DNA of 64,000 nt. Origin: Calliopsis andreniformis (lineage: Eukaryota > Arthropoda > Insecta > Hymenoptera > Andrenidae). A program made the translations under genes and the position numbers. The stretch lies in contig NC_135066.1 in NCBI RefSeq assembly GCF_051401765.1, positions 23,067,501 to 23,131,500 on the forward strand. Reading direction: 5' to 3'. Positions 1 to 12,922 of this stretch are shown one piece after another (position 1 is the first letter of the stretch; each line of letters begins with the position of its first letter). The notes under the pieces were generated by a model that worked only from the letters and a program-made list of their open reading frames with translations, had not been told where the DNA came from and did not search any database.

Positions 1-3000
1 AGTCTTAAAAGTTTTTGACATCCGTTCTCATGCACCTTGTAATATACAAATATCTACCACTGTATCTTGGTTATACCTATTATCAGTAATGAAAGTAGGT
101 ACATTGATAAACATATACTACTGACCAATAGTTTTGAATCGCTTTCTAAATTAAAAGAATAAAATCATCTTGTTAAACACGTAACTTAAGTAGCAACGAA
201 CAGTTGTATTATTTTTCCTATTATAGTGAAATAAATAGTATTATAATTATTATTGAAAATACCAACTGCGAGTCAAAAATAGTTTGCCGTGCAGTTTAAG
301 TGTAATAATAATAAACAAGCATTTTCAAAGTATTGAATATAGTATTGATTGAAGTATTCTTGAAGTAACTTCTTTAACATTTCAAGTGTCATGTTTAGTT
401 CAATACAAATTTTATGTAATCAGTGATGTTAACTTAAAAGAAATTGTTTTTAATTCATTTTCATGATTATTCTATAGTACCCCCCTTTTTCTAGTAGCTA
501 TTGCTGCAATATTTGATTGGTGTCATCTATAATTGGCGTAAGTTAATGTTGTTCACAATCATAAAAATTATCACCCATGTGTAAGTAATATGTCAAAAAA
601 AGTGTTAAAAAAATAATTAATCACAGCACCGCAAATCGTAAAATAAATTCACAAATGCCAATAATATCGATGTTCAAAGTACTCATAGTGCTTTTCCGTG
701 AAGCATCGTGCGAATGGAAGGTGTCTGCTTGAAGAAATTTCCAACGCCAACCACGTAATTTCTCGAAAAGTTAATCAATTTCGAAGGGTCGTGTTTTAAG
801 CAGCATTCGATATTTTAAATTTATTAACTACACCGTTCTTGTATACGCAAAGATGCCGCGTAAATGATTGATGTTTCCAGCAACGAGTGAGGCTGCTGAC
901 TTTGACTGGAAACATGCAAATTTAACAGGACTTATCCAAACTTGTGCCAAATTGATGGAATAAAGTTGGACATTAAGTAAACAAACTAGCTTTACACGCC
1001 GTGTGAAGTTTACGCAAATTATAGGGCAGCCCCTTTCCTATTATATGTCGGACTGCATGTTTAGAAGTAAATTAACCTCGACGTCACGATGATTACAGGT
1101 ATGCGAAACTTCCTCCTCTGCTGGTATCAGGTGGCGGGAAATATCCATCGCTTGTAGAATTATTTTCTAATTGGTATGTTGTTTCACCAAAGTGCGGACG
1201 GTTTTTCGTTGGCGCGCCTCAGAAACTCCTTATCCTGTTTAAGTGTGCAGTCTGATGATGCATACGGTGTTTCTTGTTATACGCTTCTTTACTTGCATCA
1301 TTATATGCTAAGGAAATTATTCGGCGATATTTAAGGTAATTATATAATTGAAATAAAAAAATTGATTTCAATTCGTTCTTCAAACTGATAAGAAAAAGCG
1401 GATATTTTTATCAATTAATGTCTTCTTATTAATTTTAAAATGAGTTAGTTACCTTGTAAAACTATAGGTTTTATGAAATGTGATCGTGACATTTCGAACT
1501 CAAATATAATTCATAGATGTGTAAATATTATTTAGGATACCTTATACATAATACCACTGAAAATTATTTTATTTAAAGCCAAACTTATAGAATGACTTAG
1601 GATAATTGAATATGAATCAAGTTTAATCTATTTAATAAACGTAATATTACGACAAATTTGGGACAGCTATATTTTTGTTGCATTCTTCTTTTTTCATTTT
1701 TCCAGTCTCCTCACTTGTTTGCTAGTGTTGTTAAACATGTTAGTACATAGAACTTTAGTACATGTTTAGATAGATAAAATAAAAGAGGATACGGTTTAGA
1801 TACATGTTTTCTTAAAATATTATTAATCCAACCTTAACAATTACTGTTGAGAGATGTTTTCAGTAAAAGAACGGGGTCATTATTTTTCCTGAAACATAAT
1901 ACCATGTGTGTAAAATTCTGTTTTGGTTTCCAGAAACTGCAACATTATCAAAACGAGCTTCTAGAGAACCATTGAATCTTATATTAAGTATATGTATGTA
2001 TACTTGTGGTTATAAGACAAAACGACTTATATCACATACCTATTTCTGTTTTCGATCTATTGGCGTTTAAAGTTTTCAACTTGGATACTGTCTTATGGAC
2101 TTGTGTCTTCTTGAACCTTCATTTTTCAATGAAAAAGTTCTTTTAATGCTGTTTCTTCTTTTTGAAAATATAAATTTTATACTCTAGATTCTAATGAAGG
2201 CCTTAACTCGAATTTTTCCAAACTGTGCTATAGGTTTTTTTATCTGACAGCTACAGGTATACAAGGAATATCCGAAAATGTAGGATACTTATGCAGGGTA
2301 GGTTTTGCAAACGTAAAAAATGATAAAAGTTCATGTGCACATACGCCCGGAAATGCCTAGTTCTTTCCTTATTCGCTATTTTGTGTTTTGTATAAAACTC
2401 TGGCTCAAATTTCGTAAAAGTAAAAAATATGGGACACTTCTGGAGAATAGATTCTAAATACAAAGACGATGAGAAAAGGCCAAATGCAGATATCTTCGAA
2501 AATGTAGTTTTTTAATTACATGCTGTATTATAATGCGTAAAACAGTGGCTGATTCCTACCTGCGCGACGTGCAATTCCCTTTAATATTCTACTAAGCCCA
2601 GATTCGGGCCTTTAAATGAGCAGCGTATGATCATGGATGTTAAAGAAAGTATTACACCGTATGCAATATAAAATAACGTATAACTAAAAAATTAAGCGTT
2701 TCCGAACACACATGCATGTCAACTTTTTTCATTGTCTTTGTGTTTAAAATCTGCCTCCCAAGAATGTTCCACATTTTCCGTTACATTCTGTCCTTTGAAA
2801 AGTTCACGTAAAATTAATTCTAAAGTACCTGCAAAACTTTTTAATTTGTCTTTATCTTAACCCTCCCATTACCATGCCGGAGTCACTGGTGACTCGTTGA
2901 GGGGAGTCAAAAGTAACTCCGACACCGACCAGTACTGTGGGGGTCAAACAAGCTTTCTAGTTTTCCACTACAATGTTTAATAATTGAAAAAATTCTCTCT

Positions 3001-3151
3001 TCTGATAGAGAAGGTTTTCTCTTCCCATATATGCAACTGAGTAAATAGTTCCTATTCATTGCCTCAATTGAAACAGAATCTCTCAATTGGTTACGTTAAA
3101 TTACTCATACCGTTTACATTTTATCCCCAAAACCAATATTTTTTACATCTA
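1..3151. other. Gene-free AT-rich DNA
   Basis: No open reading frame here has recognisable domains, codon structure or a family motif. The longest, at 2251-2463 on the minus strand, looks like chance. A small imperfect palindrome at 2889-2904 has arms GAGTCAC/GTGACTC. No transposon ends were recognised. I see nothing else. Confidence 0.6.
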
Positions 3152-3362
3152 TACAGGGTGGGTGAAAAATCGTAGTACAACCGGTCAGCGAATAATTCTA
3201 CGTAAAAAAATGAGGAAAAATGTGGTACACAATTTTTCATCCGAGGCTTCGTTATCAAGAAAATTGAATTTGAAGTTTGCTCAACTACGTAATGCGATTT
3301 ACTCATCGTGTATTCTATTACCGGTTGTCTCTGTTCGTGCTACATGTTTATAAACATTTATA

Positions 3363-5408
3363 ATGGTAGGATACTGTAGGAAATACCCAGATAGTTCGAT
3401 GTTTGACAGAAGTCATAGTTCATAAGACTACGTAACAACTCATTATGTTGACATGTTACTCGCTTTGGAAACTTGTGGAGTGTAACAACTCCTCCTACGC
3501 CTGCACCATTACTCCAAGGTGATCCACCACGTTCTACGCCATGTATATAACCGTTTCTTTCTTTTACCTAATGCGCTCCTTCTTTACATTAATTACTCCA
3601 CTCATGTATAACTTTATTCATTGCGTTTATAGTATTTAGTTAATTATAGTTACCTTCAGCTATTAGTTCTATATACTTTTTTCATTACACATATTGTAAA
3701 ATTTTAAGATACACATACTCAGTTTTGTATTTTTTATAATATTCTATAATTATGGTTAATTTAAGTTATTATTGTAAATATTAGAATAGGATGGCAACTA
3801 GTTTGATTTACTGAGCACGCGCGTGCTTCAATTTTTCGAGTATACGAGGAGGTGGTCCAGACGCATCTCGATCTCAAGGAGAACAGATTCAGTCGTCAAG
3901 AACAATCTCTGACTGTCTCGAAGGCAGCTGATACACTCCCAATAGCTATTAGAGATCGCTCCGTTCATGACATGGTCCTAGTGGCTATAGCAGCTCAGTG
4001 TCCAAAGGATTAATGGTGTTTAATACTCCTTCTGGAATTGATAGTGAGGACGTCCAAATACTTATAGAATCGGAGTAATAAGTCCGACGAACTCATTCGA
4101 CAATTATAAAAGACCACATAACCTCTCTAAATCTCGCGCCTCCTACATTATCAACACCCGATGGAACATATCGTGTTATTCACACATTGTACGTAGTCAC
4201 GCATAGAATCATAACCTAATACTTATTATGTATTTAGGAAGCTATTGTCATAATTTCACAGCGTTAATTAATTGTTATTACGTATTATGCATTCATTTTA
4301 CCATGCATACATTCATTTTTAAGAATCTATTACAAAAATTATATCAATATTCGATAATCAGTTATACGTCACACACTACAAAGCTTAAGTTTAGTTTAAT
4401 AATTATCAATTATACCACTTCCTATTCTCTTAATGTTCAATTAGTTAATTAACGAGCTTTGAATAAGTTGTTAATATTAAACAGATCCTAGTCGTAGATT
4501 TCACTCCTTTACCACACGCTACACGAACTCCCCCTATCTTAAATTCATGAGGAAGCTGCTCTCCTTTCGTAATCTGTTCCTTTTTTTTCGCTTAATGCAT
4601 TGAACGTTACAGGTGGTAACGCTTCTGTTGCAAGTAGATATTACGCAGAAAAATTTCCTAATAGCTAACATCCGTATAGGAAAGTCACACGGAGAGTGGA
4701 ACAAGCGACAGTTTATATTGGCTCATTTATATCGTGTCATGAAAATCGTGGTCGTACTCGACGATTATACAATAGTATTGAAGAAAGTGTTCTTCAGAGT
4801 GTGAATGATACACCTAGCAGTAGTACAAGAAATCTTAGTTCTACACATAATGTTAGCAATTCGTTGTATTCTGCACAATAACCGCATTCATCCATACCAC
4901 GTTACACGGGTACAGAATCTTCTGGAACAGGTCTACGTGCCAAGAATGAATTTTTATCATATCACGTATTTTATGGACCGATGAGTCCAAATTTACACGA
5001 GATATAGTATTAACGTTTGGGCAGGCACAATTAATGTTTCGTAGGATCTTATTTTCTCCCAGACAACTTAAATAGAAGCAAATATTTAAAGTTTTTACGT
5101 GATATGTTGTCTTCATTGTTAAAAAAAGTCCCTTTAGATATTAGAATTAGAATGATTTTTCAACATGATGGTGTCACGTCACATTTCACAAGATCACTTT
5201 TAAGTTCCTTAAATGAAAAGTATTTGCGTTGCATAGGTCGTGGCGGTAAGATGCACTGGTCTCCAAAGTCTTCGGACCTCACACGCCTGGATTAAGGAGT
5301 AAAAACTCATGGGAACATGTCAAACCAGAAGTGTGCACAGAAAATATTCAGAACATTGTACAACTAAAGCAGATGATTCTTCAAGTGTTTGAAAAAACTA
5401 AAAAATGA
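3363..5408 (+). pseudogene. Broken mariner-type transposase (element A)
   Basis: This is the remnant of a DDE/D transposase that would cut and paste its own element. The N-terminus starts MVGYCRKYPDSS and aligns with the better-preserved N-terminal domain in element C. After the LTR, the catalytic core is readable at 5104-5295: FQHDGVTSHF holds the second catalytic Asp, followed by CIGRGGKMHWSPKSSDLTRLD, which matches the group signature of insect mariner-type proteins (WIGRGG...SPDLTPLDFFLW). The first Asp block (FxDE) is not clear. After a frameshift, the C-terminal helix region starting WEHVKPEVCTENIQNIV runs to TGA at 5406-5408. Several stops and frameshifts, plus the 1.1-kb LTR, make it non-functional. 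Assignment to the superfamily is firm. The exact subfamily is not determined. Confidence 0.85.
3481..4611 (+). mobile_element. Probable solo LTR inside transposon A
   Basis: The insertion begins TGTAAC and ends GTTACA, giving the TG...CA termini and short inverted ends of an LTR. The flanks are GGAG on the left and GGTG on the right, a 4-bp duplication with one mismatch. Element C has the same site unoccupied. Joining A's flanks with one 4-bp copy removed gives a sequence of the same length as C across the junction. A TATA-box-like TATAAAAG at 4105-4112 suggests plus-strand transcription. No gag or pol is present, so this is a solo LTR left by recombination. The 4-bp duplication suits a Ty3/Gypsy-type origin, which is an inference. 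No second copy was seen in the window. Confidence 0.7.
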
Positions 5409-5654
5409 TAATACGTTATAATCCGTTCAGTTATTTTTAATTCGTCGAACACAGTTACGTATGCATCAACGAAAAGGACATTTCTAACAATACTTATAAA
5501 ATATTAAACTAAAATGAAAGGAATAAATTTCAAATTAGATTTTCTCGAACACAAAGCCTCGGATGAAAAAATTGAATACCAACTTTTTTCTCAGTTCTTT
5601 TTACGTAGAAGTACCTCCTGGCTCGTTGTACTACGATTTTCCACCCACCCTGTA

Positions 5655-8600
5655 TTTAAAAGAGTGAAAATATTTGTTCTCTATTTAATTGAAAATTCAT
5701 AAAATAAAATTGACGTGAAGTTGATATTCTCTGTGTACGCGAATAATAAAACCAAATGAAATTGATATTGCTTCGTTTTTCCATAGTTATAACTATACAA
5801 TTATTTCACTATTTGCATGGTGAAAATTAAATTGCCTTCCTTCACTGTTATCAAATTTTTCATTTCACAGAAATATTAATTCCTCTAGGGTGTATTTTTG
5901 TATCTTGTTTACGAAAATTCAGTATTTAATCGCCCAACTTTTTTGTTTACTAGAAAGCTTGGATTGATGTTTACCCACGTCAGTAAAGATATTCACAAAG
6001 TCGAGAAAAATTCAACTACATATATCGATGCAATATTCAACTAATTTAACGCTTGTTAGACGGCAGTTGCCTCATTGTCAAGAACGGTAATAATGATTTT
6101 TTTATTTACCGTACATTACGAATTCCTAAGTTAAACAGCCCCATTGGATGAAAAGGGCAGTTTTCGTCATAAATTCTCGGGTTACGCGAATAATTCGTGC
6201 TCCCGCCGAATACTTACCCTCTAACACTCGGTACAAAGTGACCATAATTTCTTTTCCACGTATAAACACTGTTGCTTTGTGTTCCCTTCCCATTTCTTCC
6301 TATTTTCTCTCTTTTTACCTTCCACAATAAAGACGTCTGTTTGACTTGACCTAGGAAGTCAAAATTACTCCAACCTTTTCTGATATCGTGATAGCTCCCG
6401 CCTCCGCTGTGCTCTCCCTCGTTTGCGGCTCATAATCTATGCTATCGACGCTTCAAGGAAAATATTTCCCGATTACTTTATTCGCGCCCCATAGCACGCC
6501 GAAAATAGGCATGCTCTTCAAACTCTAAATATCCGTGGGAGTCGTACAATACTCACTACCACTTTTCTCCTTCTGTGTCGGTCTCAATGAATTAGGAACA
6601 TATAGAGGTTTTATAAAGCTGAAGTCGAGATTGAAGTGACATTATTTATGTGAAATTGTTGGACTTTTGCGTGAGAATATGAAATGTCTTTAACAAGTAA
6701 TACCCGTAAATTCGGGGAGCATTGGCAGTTATGAGTTTATACAATATATCTGTTGAGACTGTATACAATATCATTCTTTACAATTTAAGTGTTGAAAAAC
6801 TTATGAATTTGAACATTTGAAGATTTAAATTTTTGTATATTGAACTCCTGAAGAAAATTTGTAGATTTGAATAGTCAAGAACTTGAAAATTTGAATGTAT
6901 AAATATTTGATCACTCAAACACTTTAAAATTTAAATATTTAAATACTTGAAACTTTAAAATTTTTTAAATTTGAAGCCCCAATTATTCAAAATTTTCAAT
7001 TTCAGCGTATAGTGTATCTTCCTTGAGCTTGCAGAACATGCAATTGTGAAACTAAAGAAATTAGATAGATGTGAACATCGAGTTTCACAGGAAAACAATT
7101 AGGTAGTATGTATACAATTAGATATACATAAATAAACAAATAAAAGATTAACTCCTTGGAACTAGCTATTTCATGTCTTTGATTACACTATTAAACTAAT
7201 CAAGTCAAAAATAAGTTGAAATAAATAGATGAAAATAAGTCGATGAAATAAGATGGTTAAAATGAACTGAAGGAATTAATAAATAAAAAAAAAATTCCTT
7301 TGCTTTCATTCTTTAATCTTTTTTTAACCGTTACTGTATTTATCTAATTGCTTTTCATCACACTAATCCAGATCGTTACACGCCGTTAACTACATTTGGT
7401 ATAATCTTATTTCCTAATCTACTTAATACAACAAATACTGGGTGTTTTTAAACATGTGAGACATTTTTCGTGTTTTCTAGATACGAAAATAACGAAGAAA
7501 ATATGTTCAAATATGTCCGTAATCGCTTAATTTTATAATTATGCTATTTTATATTGCGTACGGTATGATGCTTTCTTTAAGACCTACTGTAGTGGGATTT
7601 TGCTAATTTCTACCGACAATTGTCGGTGTCGTTATGTAACAACGCTTGTATCTTGCGCTATCGACGTTATCGGTAAGGGGCGATTCTCTTATACAACGCT
7701 ATCGAGACTTACTGGTGCAAACCGGAAGTTTAGTGGTACCGATAAATTCGTTAGAGTTCTTACAAATCACTAGGGTTTTAAGGCATGAACGATTATTGCA
7801 GTAGTGAACTTTTGCTTTAAAGTGTATTCAACGATCTTTTTATTGTATGAAAATATGTTTAATTGTGATTTCATAATTCAGAGGGGAAATTTAAATTTCT
7901 CCTTATGGAATGACGTTATTACATTACATAAATCGAGAATATCCAACACTATATAGTTACGCTCTCAGTAATTGTAATTTCATCTACTTTTTCTTAGCAA
8001 ATGTGAAAAACGCTTATATAAATAAATATTACATTTCAAATAGTAGTATTGGGAATACTCAAAATTATACAAATGACCATTACCCAACAAACAACTCACG
8101 TAGCTCACAAGCAAATACATGTATAATTCTATTTCATAGTCTTATAAATAATATCAAACTCAAATTTATATAATTATGATCAAGCCAACAATTTTTTACT
8201 TTTAATCAGTTGACCCCAAATTATACCTGAATCTCACTTATAAATTCGACACTATGGTTTACTGTCTTGTGTATGTACCCTTCCGCAATCAATCTTAACT
8301 TTTAACGCAATCCATATGAATTTCGGAACCAATTTCCGATGATTTTTAAACATGTAGTAGAAATCAACATTGTGAACAACTCTTCATTTCCTCAACAATC
8401 AATATTACAACTTTTTTTTATGCGATTTATATGTTTAAAATCTCAACGCGTAGGCATACCCCCAGCATGTAAAAAGTCTGTCCCAAGTCTAACCCAAACT
8501 TCCATTCTATGGAGGTACTATAGAGGGAAAGAGTTTCGAGGATAGGTCCGTGTCTGAAACACGGGGCCAGCACTAAGGAAGATCTGGAGAATAGGCTTGT

Positions 8601-9377
8601 GTCTCAAACTTTTGAGTACCTGTACCGGGAGTACCTCTGAAATTGTTAGTAAAGGCATGTAACTTACTTTTTAAACGACACACTCTGAGCGCCTAGAATA
8701 TATTGCTTTGGGTTCGATATAATCAAATTCGGATATTGATATTTGGTTTTTAAATAAACTAATCGTAATTTAGATCTATAATTTAGTAACTATATTTTTA
8801 CACAAACAATAGGACTTTTACAATTGGTGGTTGTGTGATATCGCCGCGGAGACAAGCCACTTTTAGTTTTGATGCACTGAGAAATGTGGGGGTCTCAGAA
8901 TAAAATAATATATAATACCTATGTATAATACCTAAGAATAACTATACGTACTGTACGGTTAATAAAATCGGGAAAGCACTTGACCCGATCTTGCAAAGAC
9001 TTACTGACAGAGTAACGGCGTCCCTAGTTAGTGAACTCTATATGAGCCCACGGAGCCTGATTGTCAGCTCTTTATATACCCAAAATTTGGCTATTAAAAG
9101 TGGTGGGGACACAGACGTTATTTAATGTCTTCGTTAGGATTTTCCGAAAAACTGTTGTGTAAAGCAGATGCATGTGAGGGGTCCTTATCTATGTATCAAG
9201 TACATTTCAGATTTCAAAAAGGGTTAAAAAGGCCACACAGGCAGCGCATACGTAACAGTATAATACTTTATTTCTAATACTATAATTACGTGTCCCAAAA
9301 CAATAATTGAATGATATTTAAAAGAAACGCAAATTAAAGCAGTGTATATCACGATATCGCTTTATGAGACCAATATA
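5655..9377. other. Gene-free stretch between transposons A and B
   Basis: No supported gene is present. It contains the AT-rich word array at 6777-7010 and a perfect 16-bp palindrome, ACCGACAATTGTCGGT, at 7612-7627. At 7438 the sequence TACTGGGTGTTTTTAAACAT resembles a lone transposon end without a partner. The short reading frames at 7910-8173 and 8339-8545 show no domain. Confidence 0.55.
6777..7010. repeat. Degenerate AT-rich word array, TTGAAxATTTGAA type
   Basis: About 230 bp are built from words such as ATTTGAA, TTTAAAT, CTTGAAA and AAATTTG that recur every 8-12 bases without an exact period. The same style occurs at 56365-56510 and 59285-59660. It is not a simple microsatellite and looks like an old, strongly degraded short-unit tandem array. 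Confidence 0.6.
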
Positions 9378-11120
9378 CAGGGTGAGTCACCTAACGCTTG
9401 CAGCCCAAATATTTTTGTTGTTTTTAAAGATACGTCAAACGTCTTAAAGATGAAGTTGAATGGTTCAATGGAACTTACATAATACCAACAAAATTTTTAA
9501 TTTTTGTCACTTTTTTTAGAGATATCAAGGTCATCTTCATTTTTTTAAAATGTAACCACCTCGTTTTAAATACCTACAATGATAGTCCCTTTCATTAGAA
9601 ATTCAGTGACTATTATTATCCAAGGTCATTTAAGGTCACGGATAGAGAAAGCGTATAAGATTTAAAATATGAAAATGGAATAGCTCTGTTTCGTAAATAT
9701 CCGAAAGTATGGCCGTTTATGTCGATACATTGCTGTAAACGGACTCTGAAGGAACGTTGAACTGTGACAAGCATATCCGAGGTGACATTTGCACATGTCG
9801 TGATGATACGCTGATGTATATCTTCAATTGTTGTTGGAGCATTCATGTACACGGTCTCTTTTAGCGGACGCCACAAAAAGAAATCCAGTGGATTTAAATC
9901 AGGCGAACGTGTTAGCCATGAAACAGTCCCACCTCGCCCAATTCATCGGTTTTTAAACCTAGAATCCAACGTTTCTCTTGCTACTCGTGCATAATGAACA
10001 GGACAGCCGCCATGTTGGTACCAGATATCATGACGGTTTTGTAAAGAGACATCTTCCAGCATAACTGGCAGATCTTCATGCAAAAATGGAGAATAGTTTT
10101 GTTCCGTCATCGTTCTGATAATGAAGTGGGGCCCGATTACTTTGTCGTTCAAAATACCACACCACGCATTTACGCTCCATTGCCTTTGTGGTCAGTTTCT
10201 CGAAGTCAGTGCGGATTATCAACAGACCAATAATTGGCATTTTGTAGATTAATTGAATCATGATTACTAATTGCCGCTTCGTCCGTAAAAAAGACATTAG
10301 AGAAAACGATTTTGCTGTAATCTCCACTGACAAAAATTAATTCGATTTTGAAAATCACTTCCGTGTAATTCCTGATGTAGCAATATGTGAAATGGATGAA
10401 ATTTATGTTTGACCAGAATTCGTATTACGCTACTTTGACTCATGCCTGCTTCCCGGGCAACTTTTTCCGTATCACGTGTGGATTGCCAGCTATATTTGTT
10501 AAAACATTAATTTCAGTGTCTTCATTGGTCGCAGGATTCTTGCGTTTACGCTTTCCTATATCTACACTTCCAGTATTTCTAAATAATTTGTAGATATTAA
10601 TAAGAGTCTGCCTAGAAGGAGTGTTTCGATCAGGGTACCTCTCTTCATAAAGCAATCAGGCCTGCACTATATATTGCCTACATTCATAGTAAACCATTAT
10701 CATATCACACTTTTCAATCACTGAATAAGACATAGCGGAATTGCATTTAGAAACATACTGATTGTAAATCAACCGCAGCGTGTTCGACTCGAGAACATTT
10801 GAAAATATTCAATAACATTGAATATGATCTTAAAATGTTTACAAGTCTCACTTGAGATAAACATATTTTGCTTTGATATTTTAAATCTTGCACGCTTTCT
10901 CTGTCCCTTGAAAGGAACTGTCATTGTAGATGTTTACAAGGCGGTAGTTTCATTTTAAAAAATGGAGCTGTCCTCGATACTTCTAAAACATAATAAAAGA
11001 AATATTCTTTTGGTATTGTATGAACTCCATTGAACCGTTTAACTTTCTCCTTGAGACATTTGACGTATTTTAAAAAAGAAGAAGGATATTTAAGATGCAA
11101 ATCTTAGGTGACTCACACTG
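9378..11120 (-). mobile_element. Tc1/mariner-type DNA transposon B, nearly full length
   Basis: The terminal inverted repeats are CAGGGTGAGTCACCTAA on the left and TTAGGTGACTCACACTG on the right, flanked by TA at 9376-9377 and 11121-11122. The inverted repeats continue inward for roughly 150 bp in diverged form: the left part at 9420-9490 matches the reverse complement of 11000-11090. The interior is a minus-strand transposase pseudogene. At 1,743 bp the element is somewhat longer than typical because of the long terminal repeats. It belongs to the same transposase group as elements A and C, but its ends differ, so it is a separate family. Confidence 0.92.
9616..10733 (-). pseudogene. Mariner-type transposase of element B, near-complete but inactivated
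   Basis: Read on the minus strand from the ATG at 10733, the protein opens MSYSVIEKCDMIMVYYECRQ. A stop follows, then LLYEERYPDRNTPSRQTLIN, which is the N-terminal helix-turn-helix. The catalytic domain follows in three pieces. FFTDEAAISNHDSINLQNAN holds the first Asp (about 10205-10300). IWYQHGGCPVHYARVARETL is the second block, where the family's QHDG has become QHGG, so the second catalytic Asp is lost. SPDLNPLDFFLWRPLKETVY holds the third acidic position. The C-terminus ends RLQQCIDINGHTFGYL before TAA. About 370 codons fits the family's length of roughly 350. At least two in-frame stops and frameshifts are visible. Family assignment is firm, and the gene cannot encode an active enzyme. 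Confidence 0.92.
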
Positions 11121-11373
11121 TATAATAATGACAGTACACGTTATCAAGCGATTTCAAATTTCAAATCACGTTACTTGTATTAGTACTTAAATTCGGCTGT
11201 AGTATACACTGCGTGTTGCCCACATACATATAGTGGAAGCTATTCCCCCCTGTAACAGGTTGGCTTCACTTTCTCGTCTAAAGGTTTACTTAATGCTCCA
11301 TTCTTTAAATCCATGGCCTCTACCGCCGACCTTTGCGAGCCTCAGTACACTATCGACGATTATCGTTAAGTTA

Positions 11374-11974
11374 AGCCTTGTTGAGAATAGTCAGGTTACT
11401 GGAATTCAAACAGTTTGTACGTGAAAGTGATTTAAAGCAACTTGACCAATGTGAACCTGTTATTTTACTTAATTTGAAATATTCTTTTAAGTTTCTGTTT
11501 CATCTAGGCATGCTCAGATTAGTCAAATTAGTTGAATTCGAGTGGCTTGAATACAAGTGATTTGGGGCAATTTAACCAATGTGAACGTGTTATATTGCTT
11601 GGCTTGAAATAGCCTTTCAAGCTTCAAATGAAGTTAACATTCTTTTAATTTTTCCTTGTCTTGAAATACACATTAATTGATGCATGCTATGACGTATACT
11701 GTACCATACAGGGCAAACTTCAAATAAATCGACAAACATGTAAACGTCAAGGAGGCTGTCAAAAGTGAATGTCTCGTTTGGAAAATACATAATCAAATAA
11801 CCAGCATGTACCACCTCTTACGACGCCATTTTGATTATTTTTGCATGACAGCTTGAATTCAAGTTACATGTGAATTCAAACTACTTGAATCTAAGTAACT
11901 GGACTTGCATGAACACAAACTTAACATCAAGCCACGTGTATCCAAGTGGTAATTTGACTACTCTGAACGAGGCT
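11374..11974. mobile_element. PIF/Harbinger-like MITE, copy 1 (intact)
   Basis: The element is 601 bp, flanked by TTA on both sides (11371-11373 and 11975-11977), a TWA-type 3-bp duplication typical of PIF/Harbinger elements. Its diverged inverted ends are AGCCTTGTTGAGAATAGTCA on the left and the complement of TAGTCAAATT near the right (11950-11974). The interior is rich in CTTGAA/TTCAAG words. It holds two tandem units of about 120 bp, each with CCAATGTGAAC followed by GTGTTATATT or a variant. It has no transposase. A second copy starts at 46770 and is interrupted, so this copy serves as the empty-site reference. Confidence 0.75.
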
Positions 11975-11977
11975 TTA

Positions 11978-12922
11978 GCTAGTGTTTTAACGTCAAATAT
12001 TGATACGTTTATGTAGTAGAGTCGCATTTATCGACAACTGTCGACAGAGCTCGCTATCTACACCGACAGTTATCAATAAAAATTTGCAGAGTCTGGCTAG
12101 TGACCTTAGTAGATGATAAAACTTATTAAATAGTGCAAAATTTTCCTTTGCAACTTTTTTCGAAATTCACCTGTCTCAATTACTAGAATGACCCTGTGTA
12201 TTAAATCGTTGCCTTGATGCGGAGACGTAAGTGTGTCTACACAAATATTCAGTAGAAATAAACTCCCATCAATTTTCAGTTAATAATTTTCGTAACATTT
12301 TTATAGTTTCATGCCTAATATGGCTAATAAATACAAGTTGGGCGAAAAGAAACTACATAAAATAGTGTTCGACAACAGATTGGAAATCTTTAAAGATAAT
12401 TTTATAGGCTGAAATGAAAAATAGGCAAAAAATAGGAAAGTAACATCTGAAACTTCTATTTTGAGTTATTAATTGTTAAAAATACATCTAAGCGTATTCG
12501 AGACGTGTCTAACTACAGACTGATTCTACTAGTACAGAACAGGATATACATACTACGTACAGTCCAAGCTTCTAGAGTTGAGCTCTGAGGACCGGGTCTT
12601 TTAACTTGTGTTGTCACTTTTCTAACTGATAAATATTGAGGGATTGATGGGGTCTATGACGCGGATGTGACTTACTCGCTATTTTTAAGTGTAAGAATTT
12701 CGTCTCTGCACAATTATTGCAGCTATTTAGTCAACTCTGGAAAATCGCACTCTAGTCAAGTTAAATCAGCGCGATAAATAAACATCTCTATTCTCAAGAA
12801 ACTTACTCTACGTATGACGTATGTTTTCGTGGATCAAAGGAATGATTGAAAGGGAAAGCAGATGAGTAATGAGCCGCAACGATAAACAGTACATATCGGG
12901 TTAGACGTATTGAGTAGTAATA
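11978..12922. other. Gene-free stretch with repeat fragments
   Basis: 12022-12080 contains ATCGACAACTGTCGAC and ACCGACAGTTATC, related in reverse orientation to the palindrome region at 7600-7690. 12461-12540 matches the motif family of 60677-60911, sharing GAGTTATTAATTGTT and GTGTCTAACT. No coding sequence was recognised. Confidence 0.5.

Larger units (their letters stand above)
3154..5652 (+). mobile_element. Tc1/mariner-type DNA transposon A, interrupted by a solo LTR
   Basis: The ends are inverted repeats: CAGGGTGGGTGAAAAATCGT on the left and its near-complement ending CCACCCACCCTG on the right. Both are flanked by TA (3152-3153 and 5653-5654), the classic Tc1/mariner target duplication. 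The terminal repeats continue for about 60 bp. The interior carries a broken transposase in the plus orientation. Subtracting the LTR insertion and its 4-bp duplication leaves about 1.36 kb, the usual size for the superfamily. Element C at 28852 is a close relative whose left half aligns base by base. Stop codons and frameshifts show it is no longer active. Confidence 0.9.
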
